A stretch of 16,891 bases of DNA from an uncultured Acidimicrobiaceae bacterium. Lineage in GTDB: Bacteria; Actinomycetota; Acidimicrobiia; Acidimicrobiales; Bog-793. Made by a program: the position numbers and the translations under genes. Location: assembly GCA_903907185.1 (NCBI GenBank), contig CAIVND010000184.1:1-16891 (forward strand), written 5' to 3'. The notes beneath the pieces were generated by a model that did no database searches, was not told the DNA's origin, and worked only from the letters and a program-made list of their open reading frames with translations. Each line of letters begins with the position of its first letter. Positions within the stretch are counted from its first letter, which is position 1. This document shows, in pieces, positions 7,332 to 14,012 of the stretch.

Positions 7332-8024
7332 CTAGGGGGCGAGCTTGTAGCCCAGACCTCGGACAGTGATGATGTGACGAGGGTTCGCGGCATCAAGTTC
7401 AACCTTGGTTCTGAGACGTCGAATGTGCACGTCGACGAGTCGCCCATCGCCAAAGTAGTCATAACTCCAGATCCGCTCGAGTAGCTGCTCACGAGACAGA
7501 ACTTTGTTCGGATTCGTGGCGAGCTCGCATAGGAGGAGAAACTCTGTTCGCGTGAGGTGCAGTTCAGTGCCTGCAAGGCGCACGACACCCGCCTCGACTT
7601 GGATCTCAAGCTCACCAAAGGTCAGCATTGAGGTTGATCCGTTGGTTGCGTGCGCGCGGCGCAGAAGGGCCCGGATCCGTGCGGCAAGTTCCTTTGGCTC
7701 GAAGGGTTTCGTGACGTAGTCGTCGGCTCCCGCCTCAAGTCCGGCGACAACATCGTGCGTGTCCGTCCGAGCGGTAACCATGATGATCGGAAGAACGCTC
7801 TGTCTGCGGATAACCCGACAGCAGTCAAATCCGTCGATGCCAGGCAACATGATGTCGATGATGGCAAGTTCAAAGGGATGCGTCGCAAGTGCGAGGCTGA
7901 ACATGTCGAGCGCTTGCTCGCCGTTTGGCGCTCCCTTGACCTCGTAACCCTCATCTTCAAGGGACAACGTCATCGAAGTTCGGATCCGTTCGTCATCCTC
8001 GATGACCAAGATTTTTGAGGACAT
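7332..8024 (-). CDS. mtrA: MtrA-like OmpR-family response regulator
   Basis: This 230-residue regulator has a receiver domain at 1 to about 120 and a winged-helix DNA-binding domain at about 130-228. Receiver landmarks are the acidic pair in VIEDDERI (10-11), phosphorylation site Asp57 in IIDIMLPG, Thr84 in IMVTAR, and Lys106 in YVTKPFEP. The effector domain has LTRTEFLLL, LLERIW, VDVHIRRLRTKVE and TVRGLGYK, all as in MtrA and relatives. The ATG at 8024 is chosen because the conserved KILVIEDD starts three codons later. The frame stays open upstream to 8279, but that extension has no receiver homology and runs antisense into xerC. A direct repeat lies 21-37 bases upstream and could be an autoregulatory site. 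It is first in the operon with the kinase and lipoprotein. Confidence 0.9.
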   Translation of the reverse strand: MSSKILVIEDDERIRTSMTLSLEDEGYEVKGAPNGEQALDMFSLALATHPFELAIIDIMLPGIDGFDCCRVIRRQSVLPIIMVTARTDTHDVVAGLEAGADDYVTKPFEPKELAARIRALLRRAHATNGSTSMLTFGELEIQVEAGVVRLAGTELHLTRTEFLLLCELATNPNKVLSREQLLERIWSYDYFGDGRLVDVHIRRLRTKVELDAANPRHIITVRGLGYKLAP

Positions 8025-8044
8025 ATTTATATCATCGTCCAAAA

Positions 8045-8061
8045 TATCGGAGTATGTCGGA
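8045..8061. promoter_or_regulatory. Candidate response-regulator box: direct repeat TATCGGA-N3-TGTCGGA
   Basis: TATCGGA (8045-8051) and TGTCGGA (8055-8061) differ at one base and start exactly ten bases apart, one helical turn. That is the usual layout for tandem dimers of OmpR-family regulators. It sits in an AT-rich stretch just upstream of the MtrA-like regulator gene, between the divergent mtrA and xerC. No second copy was noticed in the window. Confidence 0.35.
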
Positions 8062-8129
8062 TTTTCTAAGTTTGGCAACAATCGATGATGAGGCTCATTG
8101 CTCGCGTGCTGCTGATTCTGATCGACAAC

Positions 8130-8135
8130 TACGCT
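8130..8135 (+). promoter_or_regulatory. Candidate -10 element (TACGCT) of xerC, leaderless
   Basis: TACGCT is followed by seven bases and then the GTG start of xerC at 8143. The start has no Shine-Dalgarno upstream, which fits a leaderless transcript. There is no recognisable -35. Confidence 0.3.
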
Positions 8136-8142
8136 TCCTACC

Positions 8143-9081
8143 GTGAGCTGGGAGATCGAAGCCTTTCTGCAGTCGCTCAGTTCCGTAGCGCCCGCGACGA
8201 AGCGAGCGTACGGAACCGACGTCGACGCATTCATCACTTGGGCGGAGCGATCCGGGGCAACTGGCCCCAAAGATGTCAACCGGATGATCCTCCGGCGGTA
8301 TCTGGCCTTTCTTTCTTCGCGCTCGTATGAGCGCCGTTCAATCGCACGTAAGACCGCATCGATACGGCGGTACTTTGCCTTCGCACTCCGACGGGGGATG
8401 ATTGAGATCGACCCTGCACGTCGACTCTCTGCTCCACAGGGGGACTCCCGCCTCCCGCGAGTGTTGACGAAGTCTGAGCTTCAACAGCTCCTCGAACCTG
8501 AACCCTCTGCGGTACAAGCCACGCTTGCCACTCCAAAGCGGTCGGCCAACAGGTCGGCGAAGCCAGAGGGAGGGCGACGTCAACGCGCCCAATTGCTTCG
8601 CGACAACGCGGTTTTGGAGCTTCTCTACGGCTCGGGTCTTCGGGTATCGGAGTGTTGCGGCCTCGAGATCACCGGCGTCGATCTTGGTGAAGAGATGGTT
8701 ACCGTCTGGGGAAAGGGTTCGAAGGAGCGCCGGATTCCTCTCAGCGAACCAAGCGTGCTGGCACTTTCGGAGTATCTCGAGCTTGGGCGTAGCGAGTTCA
8801 TTACACAAGAGACGCCGAAGTCGGCGCTGTTCTTGAACCTCCGTGGACGTCGCCTCGGGGTGCGTGATGTCCGGCGAATTATCGACCGCAGGTCACCGGC
8901 TCCGACACATCCTCACGCACTTCGTCACAGCTATGCGACGCATCTCCTCGACGGAGGCGCTGATCTCCGTGTTGTTCAGGAGCTGCTCGGACATGCCAGT
9001 CTCCGAACGACGCAGATCTACACGCACGTCTCGAAGGAGCGCCTCGTTGGTGTCTACCGGGAGGCGCACCCCCGGGCTTAG
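8143..9081 (+). CDS. xerC: Tyrosine recombinase XerC
   Basis: XerC acts with XerD at the chromosomal dif site to resolve chromosome dimers at division. The 312-residue protein has the SAM-like core-binding domain (1 to about 115, with KRAYGTDVDAF and RRYLAFL) and the catalytic domain. All active-site residues are present: Arg167 (GSGLRVSE), Lys191 (GKGSKERR), His258 and Arg261 (HALRHSYATHL), His284 (LLGHASL) and nucleophile Tyr293 (IYTHV). Their spacing equals that of E. coli XerD. An unusual feature is a polar, basic linker at about 118-150 between the domains, longer than usual. The GTG start at 8143 is the best choice, as the conserved N-terminal helix begins just after it. xerC lies next to rpsB in mycobacteria too, so XerC is preferred to XerD, but sequence alone does not settle it. 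Confidence 0.88.
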   Translation: MSWEIEAFLQSLSSVAPATKRAYGTDVDAFITWAERSGATGPKDVNRMILRRYLAFLSSRSYERRSIARKTASIRRYFAFALRRGMIEIDPARRLSAPQGDSRLPRVLTKSELQQLLEPEPSAVQATLATPKRSANRSAKPEGGRRQRAQLLRDNAVLELLYGSGLRVSECCGLEITGVDLGEEMVTVWGKGSKERRIPLSEPSVLALSEYLELGRSEFITQETPKSALFLNLRGRRLGVRDVRRIIDRRSPAPTHPHALRHSYATHLLDGGADLRVVQELLGHASLRTTQIYTHVSKERLVGVYREAHPRA

Positions 9082-9156
9082 CGATCTCCCTATCCTTTGT
9101 CCACGTCTGCTCAGATAGCCGATCGTGGGCTCGAATTCAGGAGCTGGTCGAGCAAC

Positions 9157-9162
9157 TAGGAT
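9157..9162 (+). promoter_or_regulatory. Candidate -10 element (TAGGAT) of the rpsB operon
   Basis: TAGGAT belongs to the same TAGGNT family as the hexamers before dxr and ispG. Transcription from it would start near 9169 and give a leader of about 100 bases ahead of rpsB, containing a strong hairpin. No good -35 is visible. xerC ends 75 bases upstream, so a separate promoter for the ribosomal operon is expected here. Confidence 0.35.
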
Positions 9163-9199
9163 ATGTGGCGGCTCAAATTGGGTCACAACACTGTGTGTC

Positions 9200-9240
9200 T
9201 CTCGATGACTCCACGGTCGCCCTCGGGCGCGTCATCGAGA
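9200..9240 (+). promoter_or_regulatory. Hairpin in the rpsB leader (perfect 10-bp stem)
   Basis: TCTCGATGAC (9200-9209) is the exact reverse complement of GTCATCGAGA (9231-9240). Inside, CGCC (9218-9221) and GGCG (9226-9229) can form a second short stem with loop CTCG, leaving an asymmetric internal loop. It ends 13 bases before the rpsB Shine-Dalgarno (GGAAGGA, 9254-9260). No T-run follows, so it is not a typical terminator. S2 autoregulates through rpsB leaders in other bacteria, so a similar role is plausible but inferred. Confidence 0.5.
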
Positions 9241-9267
9241 TCGAGAAACCGTTGGAAGGAAATTGTT

Positions 9268-10173
9268 ATGGCTGCTGTCGTTACGATGAAACAACTGCTT
9301 GAGGCTGGCGTGCACTTTGGCCACCAGACTCGCCGTTGGAATCCAAAGATGAAGCGCTTCCTCTATGGCGAGCGCAATGGCATCTACATCATCGATCTCC
9401 ACCAGACGCTCGCTCGAGTTGACTCTGCCTATTCATACGTCCGTGACCTCGTTGCCGGTGGTGGAAATATCCTGTTCGTCGGAACAAAGAAGCAGACCCA
9501 GGACCCCGTTGCTGAGTACGCACGCGCCTGTGGGATGCCCTATGTCAATGAGCGTTGGCTTGGTGGCATGCTGACAAACTTTGAGACGATTGAAGGCCGC
9601 GTTCGCAAGCTCGGCGAGCTCGAGACCCAGAAGAAGACCGGCGAGTTCGACATCATGACCAAGAAAGAGGCACTTCTGCTTTCGCGTGAACTCGAAAAGC
9701 TCGAGCGCAACCTTGGTGGTATCCGACACCTCAAGCGTCTTCCCGATGCCATCTTCGTGATTGATACGAAAAAAGAGCACATCGCAGTGACTGAGGCAAA
9801 CAAGCTCGGCCTGCCTGTTGTCGCTGTCGTCGACACAAACTGCGATCCCGACGTCATCGATTTCATTATTCCGGGGAACGATGACGCGATCCGGTCGGGT
9901 CGCCTGATGTGTCGCATCGTCGCCGATGCTGTTAATGAGGGTCGATTCATCGCCTCGCGTAAGGCCGCTAATGCCCTGAAGGCCGCTGGCCCTGCGCCAG
10001 CACCGACACCTCCACCAGCTCCTCCAGTTGCCGAAGCACCAGTTGCCGAAGCACCAGTTGCCAGCGAGACAGCTGCTCCCACCTCGGCTCCGTCGGTTGC
10101 AGAGGCACCGGTATCCGAGGCGCCAGAAGCCCCAGCTCCAGCTGCTGAGGTAGCGCCCGAGGTTGTCTCCTAA
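9268..10173 (+). CDS. rpsB: 30S ribosomal protein S2
   Basis: S2 is a late-assembling protein of the small subunit that helps recruit S1 where S1 is present. The 301-residue product begins AAVVTMKQLLEAGVHFGHQT, the normal S2 start, so ATG 9268 is chosen over an upstream in-frame ATG at 9163. Shine-Dalgarno GGAAGGA ends seven bases before it. Core motifs include RRWNPKMKRFLYGERNGIYI, IDLHQTL, LFVGTKKQ, NERWLGGMLTNF, LPDAIFVIDTKKE and VVDTNCDPD. The core ends near residue 240. Residues 241-301 form a low-complexity Pro/Ala/Glu tail with PVAEA repeats, longer than in most S2 proteins but common in actinobacteria. The stop TAA shares its last base with the tsf ATG. Confidence 0.97.
   Translation: MAAVVTMKQLLEAGVHFGHQTRRWNPKMKRFLYGERNGIYIIDLHQTLARVDSAYSYVRDLVAGGGNILFVGTKKQTQDPVAEYARACGMPYVNERWLGGMLTNFETIEGRVRKLGELETQKKTGEFDIMTKKEALLLSRELEKLERNLGGIRHLKRLPDAIFVIDTKKEHIAVTEANKLGLPVVAVVDTNCDPDVIDFIIPGNDDAIRSGRLMCRIVADAVNEGRFIASRKAANALKAAGPAPAPTPPPAPPVAEAPVAEAPVASETAAPTSAPSVAEAPVSEAPEAPAPAAEVAPEVVS
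10024..10062 (+). repeat. 15-nt perfect tandem repeat in the rpsB tail
   Basis: CCAGTTGCCGAAGCA occurs twice back to back (10024-10038 and 10039-10053), followed by nine more matching bases. It encodes PVAEA-PVAEA-PVA in the disordered C-terminal tail of S2. The perfect identity suggests recent slippage or duplication. Confidence 0.85.
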
Positions 10174-10967
10174 TGGCAGAGGTCACCGCAAAAGATGTTG
10201 CCGCGCTGCGTAAAGCAACCGGTGCAGGGATCCTCGACTGTCGACGTGCGCTGCAAGAGAGCGAAGGCGACATCGAAAAGGCAACCCGTTGGCTTCGCGA
10301 GCAGGGCCTCTCTGGAGCCTCGAAGCGAGCAGGTCGAGAGCGAGCAGAGGGTGCTGTTCAGGTCGTAGTCAATGATAAGAACGGTGCCGTTGTTGCACTC
10401 GAGTGCGAGACCGATTTCGTCGCTAAATCCAGCGAATTTGTTGCGTTGGTCGACAGTCTCGCGGACGCCTGTGCGAACCTCGGCGAGGCGGGAATTGAGA
10501 AGTTCGCGCCGGAGATCGACCAGATCAAGATCTCGCTCAAAGAGAATATTGCTGTCGGACGCCATGAACAGTTCGTTGCCGGCGAAGATTCGATTCTCGA
10601 TAGCTACCTGCATATTCAAAATGGTCGCGGCGTTAATGGCGTATTGATTGAGCTCGCTGGTGGATCGATCGAACTTGCACACGACATTGCCGTTCACATC
10701 GCGTTTGCTCGACCGGAGTACCTGAGCCGAGAGGACGTTCCTGCTGAAGCGATCGCTTCAGAGAAGGAGACGATCCAGGCGATCGCTGCCAAAGAGGGCA
10801 AACCCGAGGCACAGCTTGAGAAGATCATTGAGGGTCGACTGAACGGTTGGTTCAAAGAGCGTGTCTTGTTGGAGCAGTCCTTCGCACGTGATGAAAAAAA
10901 GACCATCACCCAGCTCCTCGATGGTGCAGTCATCCGCCGCTTTGCTCAGGTAGTCGTCGGGGCGTGA
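10173..10967 (+). CDS. tsf: Elongation factor Ts
   Basis: EF-Ts is the nucleotide exchange factor that releases GDP from EF-Tu. The 264-residue protein starts with the UBA-like domain (residues 1-50: VAALRKATGAGILDCRRAL) and then carries TDFVAKSSEF (80-89), the motif that inserts into EF-Tu near the Mg site. It continues through two core subdomains, with VLLEQSFARDEK near the end. It is a little shorter than the E. coli protein (283). The start is ATG 10173, overlapping the rpsB stop as TAATG, so translation is coupled. The stop overlaps the pyrH GTG by four bases. Confidence 0.97.
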   Translation: MAEVTAKDVAALRKATGAGILDCRRALQESEGDIEKATRWLREQGLSGASKRAGRERAEGAVQVVVNDKNGAVVALECETDFVAKSSEFVALVDSLADACANLGEAGIEKFAPEIDQIKISLKENIAVGRHEQFVAGEDSILDSYLHIQNGRGVNGVLIELAGGSIELAHDIAVHIAFARPEYLSREDVPAEAIASEKETIQAIAAKEGKPEAQLEKIIEGRLNGWFKERVLLEQSFARDEKKTITQLLDGAVIRRFAQVVVGA

Positions 10968-11740
10968 CGAATCGCAGTCAGGTGGCTGAATCAACCGGCC
11001 ACCTCGTTCCAGCTGGCGTGAGTCCGCGCTGGAATCGGGTTGTTCTCAAGTTGTCTGGCGAGGCGTTTGCCTCCGAGTCCTCTGATGACACGATCGACGC
11101 GCACACCGTTGAGCGAGTAGCACGTGAGATCGCAGAGGCCTCGAGCGATCTTGGCGTTGAGGTCTCCGTCATGATTGGTGGCGGAAACATTTGGCGAGGA
11201 CAGACTGGTGCCGGTGAGGGTATGGACCGTGCAACGTCCGACACAATGGGCATGCTCGGCACAGTGATTAACGCGCTTGCGCTTCAAGATGCGCTCGAGC
11301 GGGTTGGACAACCAACGCGCGTGATGTCAGCGATCGCGATGAGCGAGGTCTGTGAGCCATACATCCGTCGTCGGGCGGTTCGCCACCTTGAAAAGGGACG
11401 GGTCGTGGTCTTTGCCTCGGGCATGGGGCGACCGTTTTTTACCACGGATACACCAGCCGCACTTCGTGCCGCAGAGATTGAGGCCGAGATTGTAATGAAA
11501 GGCACCCATTCGGGTGTCGACGGTGTCTATAGCGCGGATCCACGGACGCATCCCGAGGCCACACGTTACGAACAGGTCTCATTTATGGAGGTCGTCTCGC
11601 GTGATCTGCGGGTAATGGATCTCACAGCGATTACCTTCTGTAAGGATAACAACCTGCCGATCTTGGTCTTTGATGTGATGACAAGCGGCAATATTCGTAG
11701 TGCACTGCTTGGCGAGAAGATTGGAACGTTGATCACATGA
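10964..11740 (+). CDS. pyrH: Uridylate kinase (UMP kinase)
   Basis: PyrH phosphorylates UMP to UDP as a hexamer of the amino-acid kinase fold, usually regulated by GTP and UTP. The 258-residue product has VVLKLSGEAF near 26-35, MIGGGNIWRG near 70-79, MDRATSDTMGMLGTVINALA, GMGRPFFTTDTPAALRA, GVDGVYSADP and MDLTAITFC. The GMGRPFF segment resembles the actinobacterial GMGLPYF rather than the GTGNPFF of E. coli. The GTG at 10964 gives a GTGA overlap with tsf and is kept as start, but it adds an N-terminal extension of about 18 residues. In-frame GTG 11018 would start MSPRWNRVVLKLSG, closer to the family length. Neither has a strong Shine-Dalgarno. The stop overlaps frr as ATGA. Confidence 0.95.
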   Translation: MTNRSQVAESTGHLVPAGVSPRWNRVVLKLSGEAFASESSDDTIDAHTVERVAREIAEASSDLGVEVSVMIGGGNIWRGQTGAGEGMDRATSDTMGMLGTVINALALQDALERVGQPTRVMSAIAMSEVCEPYIRRRAVRHLEKGRVVVFASGMGRPFFTTDTPAALRAAEIEAEIVMKGTHSGVDGVYSADPRTHPEATRYEQVSFMEVVSRDLRVMDLTAITFCKDNNLPILVFDVMTSGNIRSALLGEKIGTLIT

Positions 11741-12309
11741 GCGACGATTCATTAGTTGAACTGGCAATCGAAGATACCCGTGAAAAGATGGCGAAAGTTA
11801 TTGAGCACACGAAGGGCGAGTTCTCCTCGATCCGGACGGGACGGGCGACTCCAGTTCTGGTAGAAAAACTTCGCGTGAGTTACTACGGCTCCGAGGTCCC
11901 GCTGCAACAGATCGCTGGTTTTACCGTTCCCGAGGCACGAGTATTGGTGATCAACCCCTACGACAAGGGTTCTATTGGTGCCATTGAGAAGGCAATTCAG
12001 GCATCTGATCTCGGTGTGAATCCTTCGAATGACGGAGCGGTTCTTCGCATTGTCTTTCCACAACTCAATGAGGAGCGACGCAAGCAACTCGTAAAGTCCG
12101 TACGTCAACGCGCAGAGGACGGTCGAGTGGGCGTCAGAAATCTGCGCCGTGCCACTCGACAGGACCTTGAAGCTCTTGAGAAGGACAAGGAACTCTCAAA
12201 CGATGACCTTGATTGGGCTGAAAAGGAGCTCGACGGAGTCACTCAGGAGTACATCAGCGAGATCGACCGGCTACTCGCGCATAAGGAACAGGAACTGCTC
12301 GAGGTTTGA
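11737..12309 (+). CDS. frr: Ribosome recycling factor
   Basis: RRF works with EF-G to split post-termination ribosomes. The 190-residue protein fits the family length (about 185) and motifs: helix 1 with FSSIRTGRATPVLVE, the beta domain with YYGSEVPLQQIA, VINPYDK and SDLGVNPSNDGAVLRI, then the long helices with LNEERRKQLVKSVRQRAEDG, VRNLRR and a charged C-terminus ending in LLEV. The ATG at 11737 overlaps the pyrH stop (ATGA). It is the last gene of the tightly overlapping block, and a strong hairpin begins three bases after its stop. Confidence 0.97.
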   Translation: MSDDSLVELAIEDTREKMAKVIEHTKGEFSSIRTGRATPVLVEKLRVSYYGSEVPLQQIAGFTVPEARVLVINPYDKGSIGAIEKAIQASDLGVNPSNDGAVLRIVFPQLNEERRKQLVKSVRQRAEDGRVGVRNLRRATRQDLEALEKDKELSNDDLDWAEKELDGVTQEYISEIDRLLAHKEQELLEV

Positions 12310-12312
12310 GCC

Positions 12313-12343
12313 CACTGACGGTGCGGAGACGCAACCGTCAGTG
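12313..12343 (+). promoter_or_regulatory. Intercistronic hairpin between frr and cdsA with GAGA tetraloop
   Basis: CACTGACGGT (12313-12322) pairs perfectly with ACCGTCAGTG (12334-12343). The loop continues as GCG-GAGA-CGC, adding three pairs closed by a GNRA-type GAGA tetraloop, with a bulged A at 12333. It is not followed by a T-run, so it is not a standard terminator. It could be an RNA processing or stability element, or a partial attenuator separating the translation genes from cdsA. Confidence 0.55.
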
Positions 12344-12371
12344 CGATGTGCCACTCGGTCCAGGAGGCTGT

Positions 12372-13961
12372 ATGCAAGACGATAAATCTCAGAACGAGCA
12401 TGGGGGCTCCTCGTCAGGAGCTGCTTCGGTCCGCATAAATCTTCCGACCGCTGCCGCTGTGGCAGGAACCCCTCTGCCTCCCGAGAGGGACGTTGACCAA
12501 CCAGAGTCAGATGTTGCCGAGCCAGATGATCTCGAGTTCGATGAGCTAGATGATCTTGATCTTGATGAGCCAGATCTCACTGGGTCTGGCGATGAGGACC
12601 AAGAGCCTCCCCGTCTCATCGGTCGCACGCTTGCTGAGCGAATTGCGGCAAATAGTTCGCCGTCAGAGTCTGACGAGCCCAAGACCGGAGTCTTTGTGTT
12701 GCCAGATTGGACTGACCCGCCTACGGGTCTAGTCCCGCGTGTTCTCCTTGACGATGAGGTCGTTGGCGACCAAGAGGGCGACCTGATCGACGTCGGACTA
12801 CGCGGCCCAAGCTGGCGTGAGGACGGATCTGATTGGGACAACGATCCCGATCTCGCCTTCTTGATTGAGGAGGATACATCGGACGAAACGGCGATCGCTG
12901 GCCAGATCACTCCGACCGAGGATCCTTTTCAAGACGGTTTTTCCGAGATTGCACGAGCGCGCGGTATCACCGAGGCCCAGGCCGAGGCGAAATGGGATGC
13001 TGCCTTTGGCGGTGGTGCAGACCCCGTCGGTTATCTCGAAGGAGAGACCTCCCAACCTGACTCGCTCGAGGAAAGTCGCACACCGAGGCCAACTCCTCGA
13101 CGTAGACACCGCCGAGTGCGCGACAACGGTCCGGCACGAAGTGGTGAGCGCAACATCGTTGTCGCTACCGGTGTTGGACTGCTCATCGGTGCACTTGCGC
13201 TGTTGTGCTTCTCCTTTGGTGCACCAAGCACCATTATTTTTGTCGCCTTCACCGTGACGCTCGCTGCAGCTGAACTGTTCTCCTCTCTCCAGCGAGCGGG
13301 GTATCGGCCAGCGACACTGCTGGGCCTTATTGCGGTACCAGTGTTGATCGTCGGTACCTACCTGCACGGATCTATTGCAGTTCCCTTCACGATCTTCATC
13401 TTGGTGCTGGGTTTTGCGATCTGGGGAATTGCCGGTCTTAGCCAAAAAGAGCCCGTGATCAATCTTGGTGTCACTGCCCTCGTCGTCTTTTGGACGGGAA
13501 TCCTTGGATCGTTCGCGGGTCTGCTGCTCAATGCGCACTCCTTCCCTCATCGCCACGGAGTCGCCTACGTCGTGGGTGCCATTGCACTTACCGTCGCGCA
13601 CGATGTTGGCTCGTTCGCGATCGGTCACCGATTTGGTCGTCATCCGATTGCGCCACGGGTGAGTCCCGGTAAGACGCGAGAGGGTCTCGCCGGTGGGTCG
13701 CTTTTGACCCTTGTGGTCGCGGTGGCGTTGGTGGCCCATCTCCATCCCTACACCCTGTCGAGTGCGATCCTTCTCGCTGTTGTTGTGATGATCTTTGCCC
13801 CACTTGGCGACCTCTTTGAGTCGGTCATCAAGCGGGACCTCGGTCTTAAGGACATGGGAAAGATCCTGCCCGCACACGGTGGAATCTTCGACCGCATCGA
13901 CGCGATGCTCTTTGTTCTGCCTGCCTGTTATCTGCTGATCCGGGCGCTCGGTAAGCACTGA
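12372..13961 (+). CDS. cdsA: Phosphatidate cytidylyltransferase with long acidic N-terminal extension
   Basis: CdsA makes CDP-diacylglycerol from phosphatidic acid and CTP, the branch point to all phospholipids. From ATG 12372 the product has 529 residues. The ATG has an AGGAGG Shine-Dalgarno at 12362-12367, which is why it is preferred to TTG 12306. Residues 1 to about 258 are hydrophilic, rich in Asp and Glu (for example DDLEFDELDDLDLDEPD), and end in a basic patch (TPRRRHRRVRD). The membrane domain follows, with about eight hydrophobic segments, SPGKTREG near 431-438, and the full CdsA signature at about 484-510 (SVIKRDLGLKDMG ... LPAHGGIFDRID). Typical CdsA proteins are about 270-300 residues, so the front half is extra and unrecognised. 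Many actinobacterial CdsA proteins have shorter extensions. Confidence 0.93.
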   Translation: MQDDKSQNEHGGSSSGAASVRINLPTAAAVAGTPLPPERDVDQPESDVAEPDDLEFDELDDLDLDEPDLTGSGDEDQEPPRLIGRTLAERIAANSSPSESDEPKTGVFVLPDWTDPPTGLVPRVLLDDEVVGDQEGDLIDVGLRGPSWREDGSDWDNDPDLAFLIEEDTSDETAIAGQITPTEDPFQDGFSEIARARGITEAQAEAKWDAAFGGGADPVGYLEGETSQPDSLEESRTPRPTPRRRHRRVRDNGPARSGERNIVVATGVGLLIGALALLCFSFGAPSTIIFVAFTVTLAAAELFSSLQRAGYRPATLLGLIAVPVLIVGTYLHGSIAVPFTIFILVLGFAIWGIAGLSQKEPVINLGVTALVVFWTGILGSFAGLLLNAHSFPHRHGVAYVVGAIALTVAHDVGSFAIGHRFGRHPIAPRVSPGKTREGLAGGSLLTLVVAVALVAHLHPYTLSSAILLAVVVMIFAPLGDLFESVIKRDLGLKDMGKILPAHGGIFDRIDAMLFVLPACYLLIRALGKH

Positions 13962-14000
13962 TCCGCCGCAACCCGAGCGGTCAAAAGCCACCGGAGTCAT

Positions 14001-14006
14001 TAGGGT
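14001..14006 (+). promoter_or_regulatory. Candidate -10 element (TAGGGT) of dxr, leaderless
   Basis: TAGGGT, six bases (TGTGGC), then the ATG of dxr. The only purine-rich stretch upstream (CCGGAG) is too far away to act as Shine-Dalgarno, so a leaderless transcript is the simplest reading. dxr may also be read through from cdsA, 51 bases upstream. Confidence 0.4.
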
Positions 14007-14012
14007 TGTGGC

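Noticed and set aside
8025..8279. N-terminal extension of the mtrA frame
   Set aside because: The frame is open, but the added residues show no homology and overlap xerC antisense. The receiver domain starts at ATG 8024.
9163..9267. 35-codon upstream extension of rpsB from ATG 9163
   Set aside because: The conserved S2 N-terminus starts at ATG 9268, which has its own GGAAGGA. The upstream part forms a hairpin leader.
9081..9303. Open frame through the rpsB leader ending at TGA 9301-9303, with protein-like text (ELVEQLGYVAAQIG)
   Set aside because: It has no good start codon and no Shine-Dalgarno, and it runs out of frame into rpsB. The hairpin explains the non-random sequence. It could be a remnant of an old gene, but this cannot be supported.
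12306..12371. TTG start for cdsA overlapping the frr stop
   Set aside because: The added 22 codons run through the perfect hairpin, and ATG 12372 has a proper AGGAGG.
12798..14000. 400-codon minus-strand ORF
   Set aside because: It lies fully antisense to cdsA, is very rich in Arg, Asp and Gln without domain-like patterns, and has no neighbouring signals.
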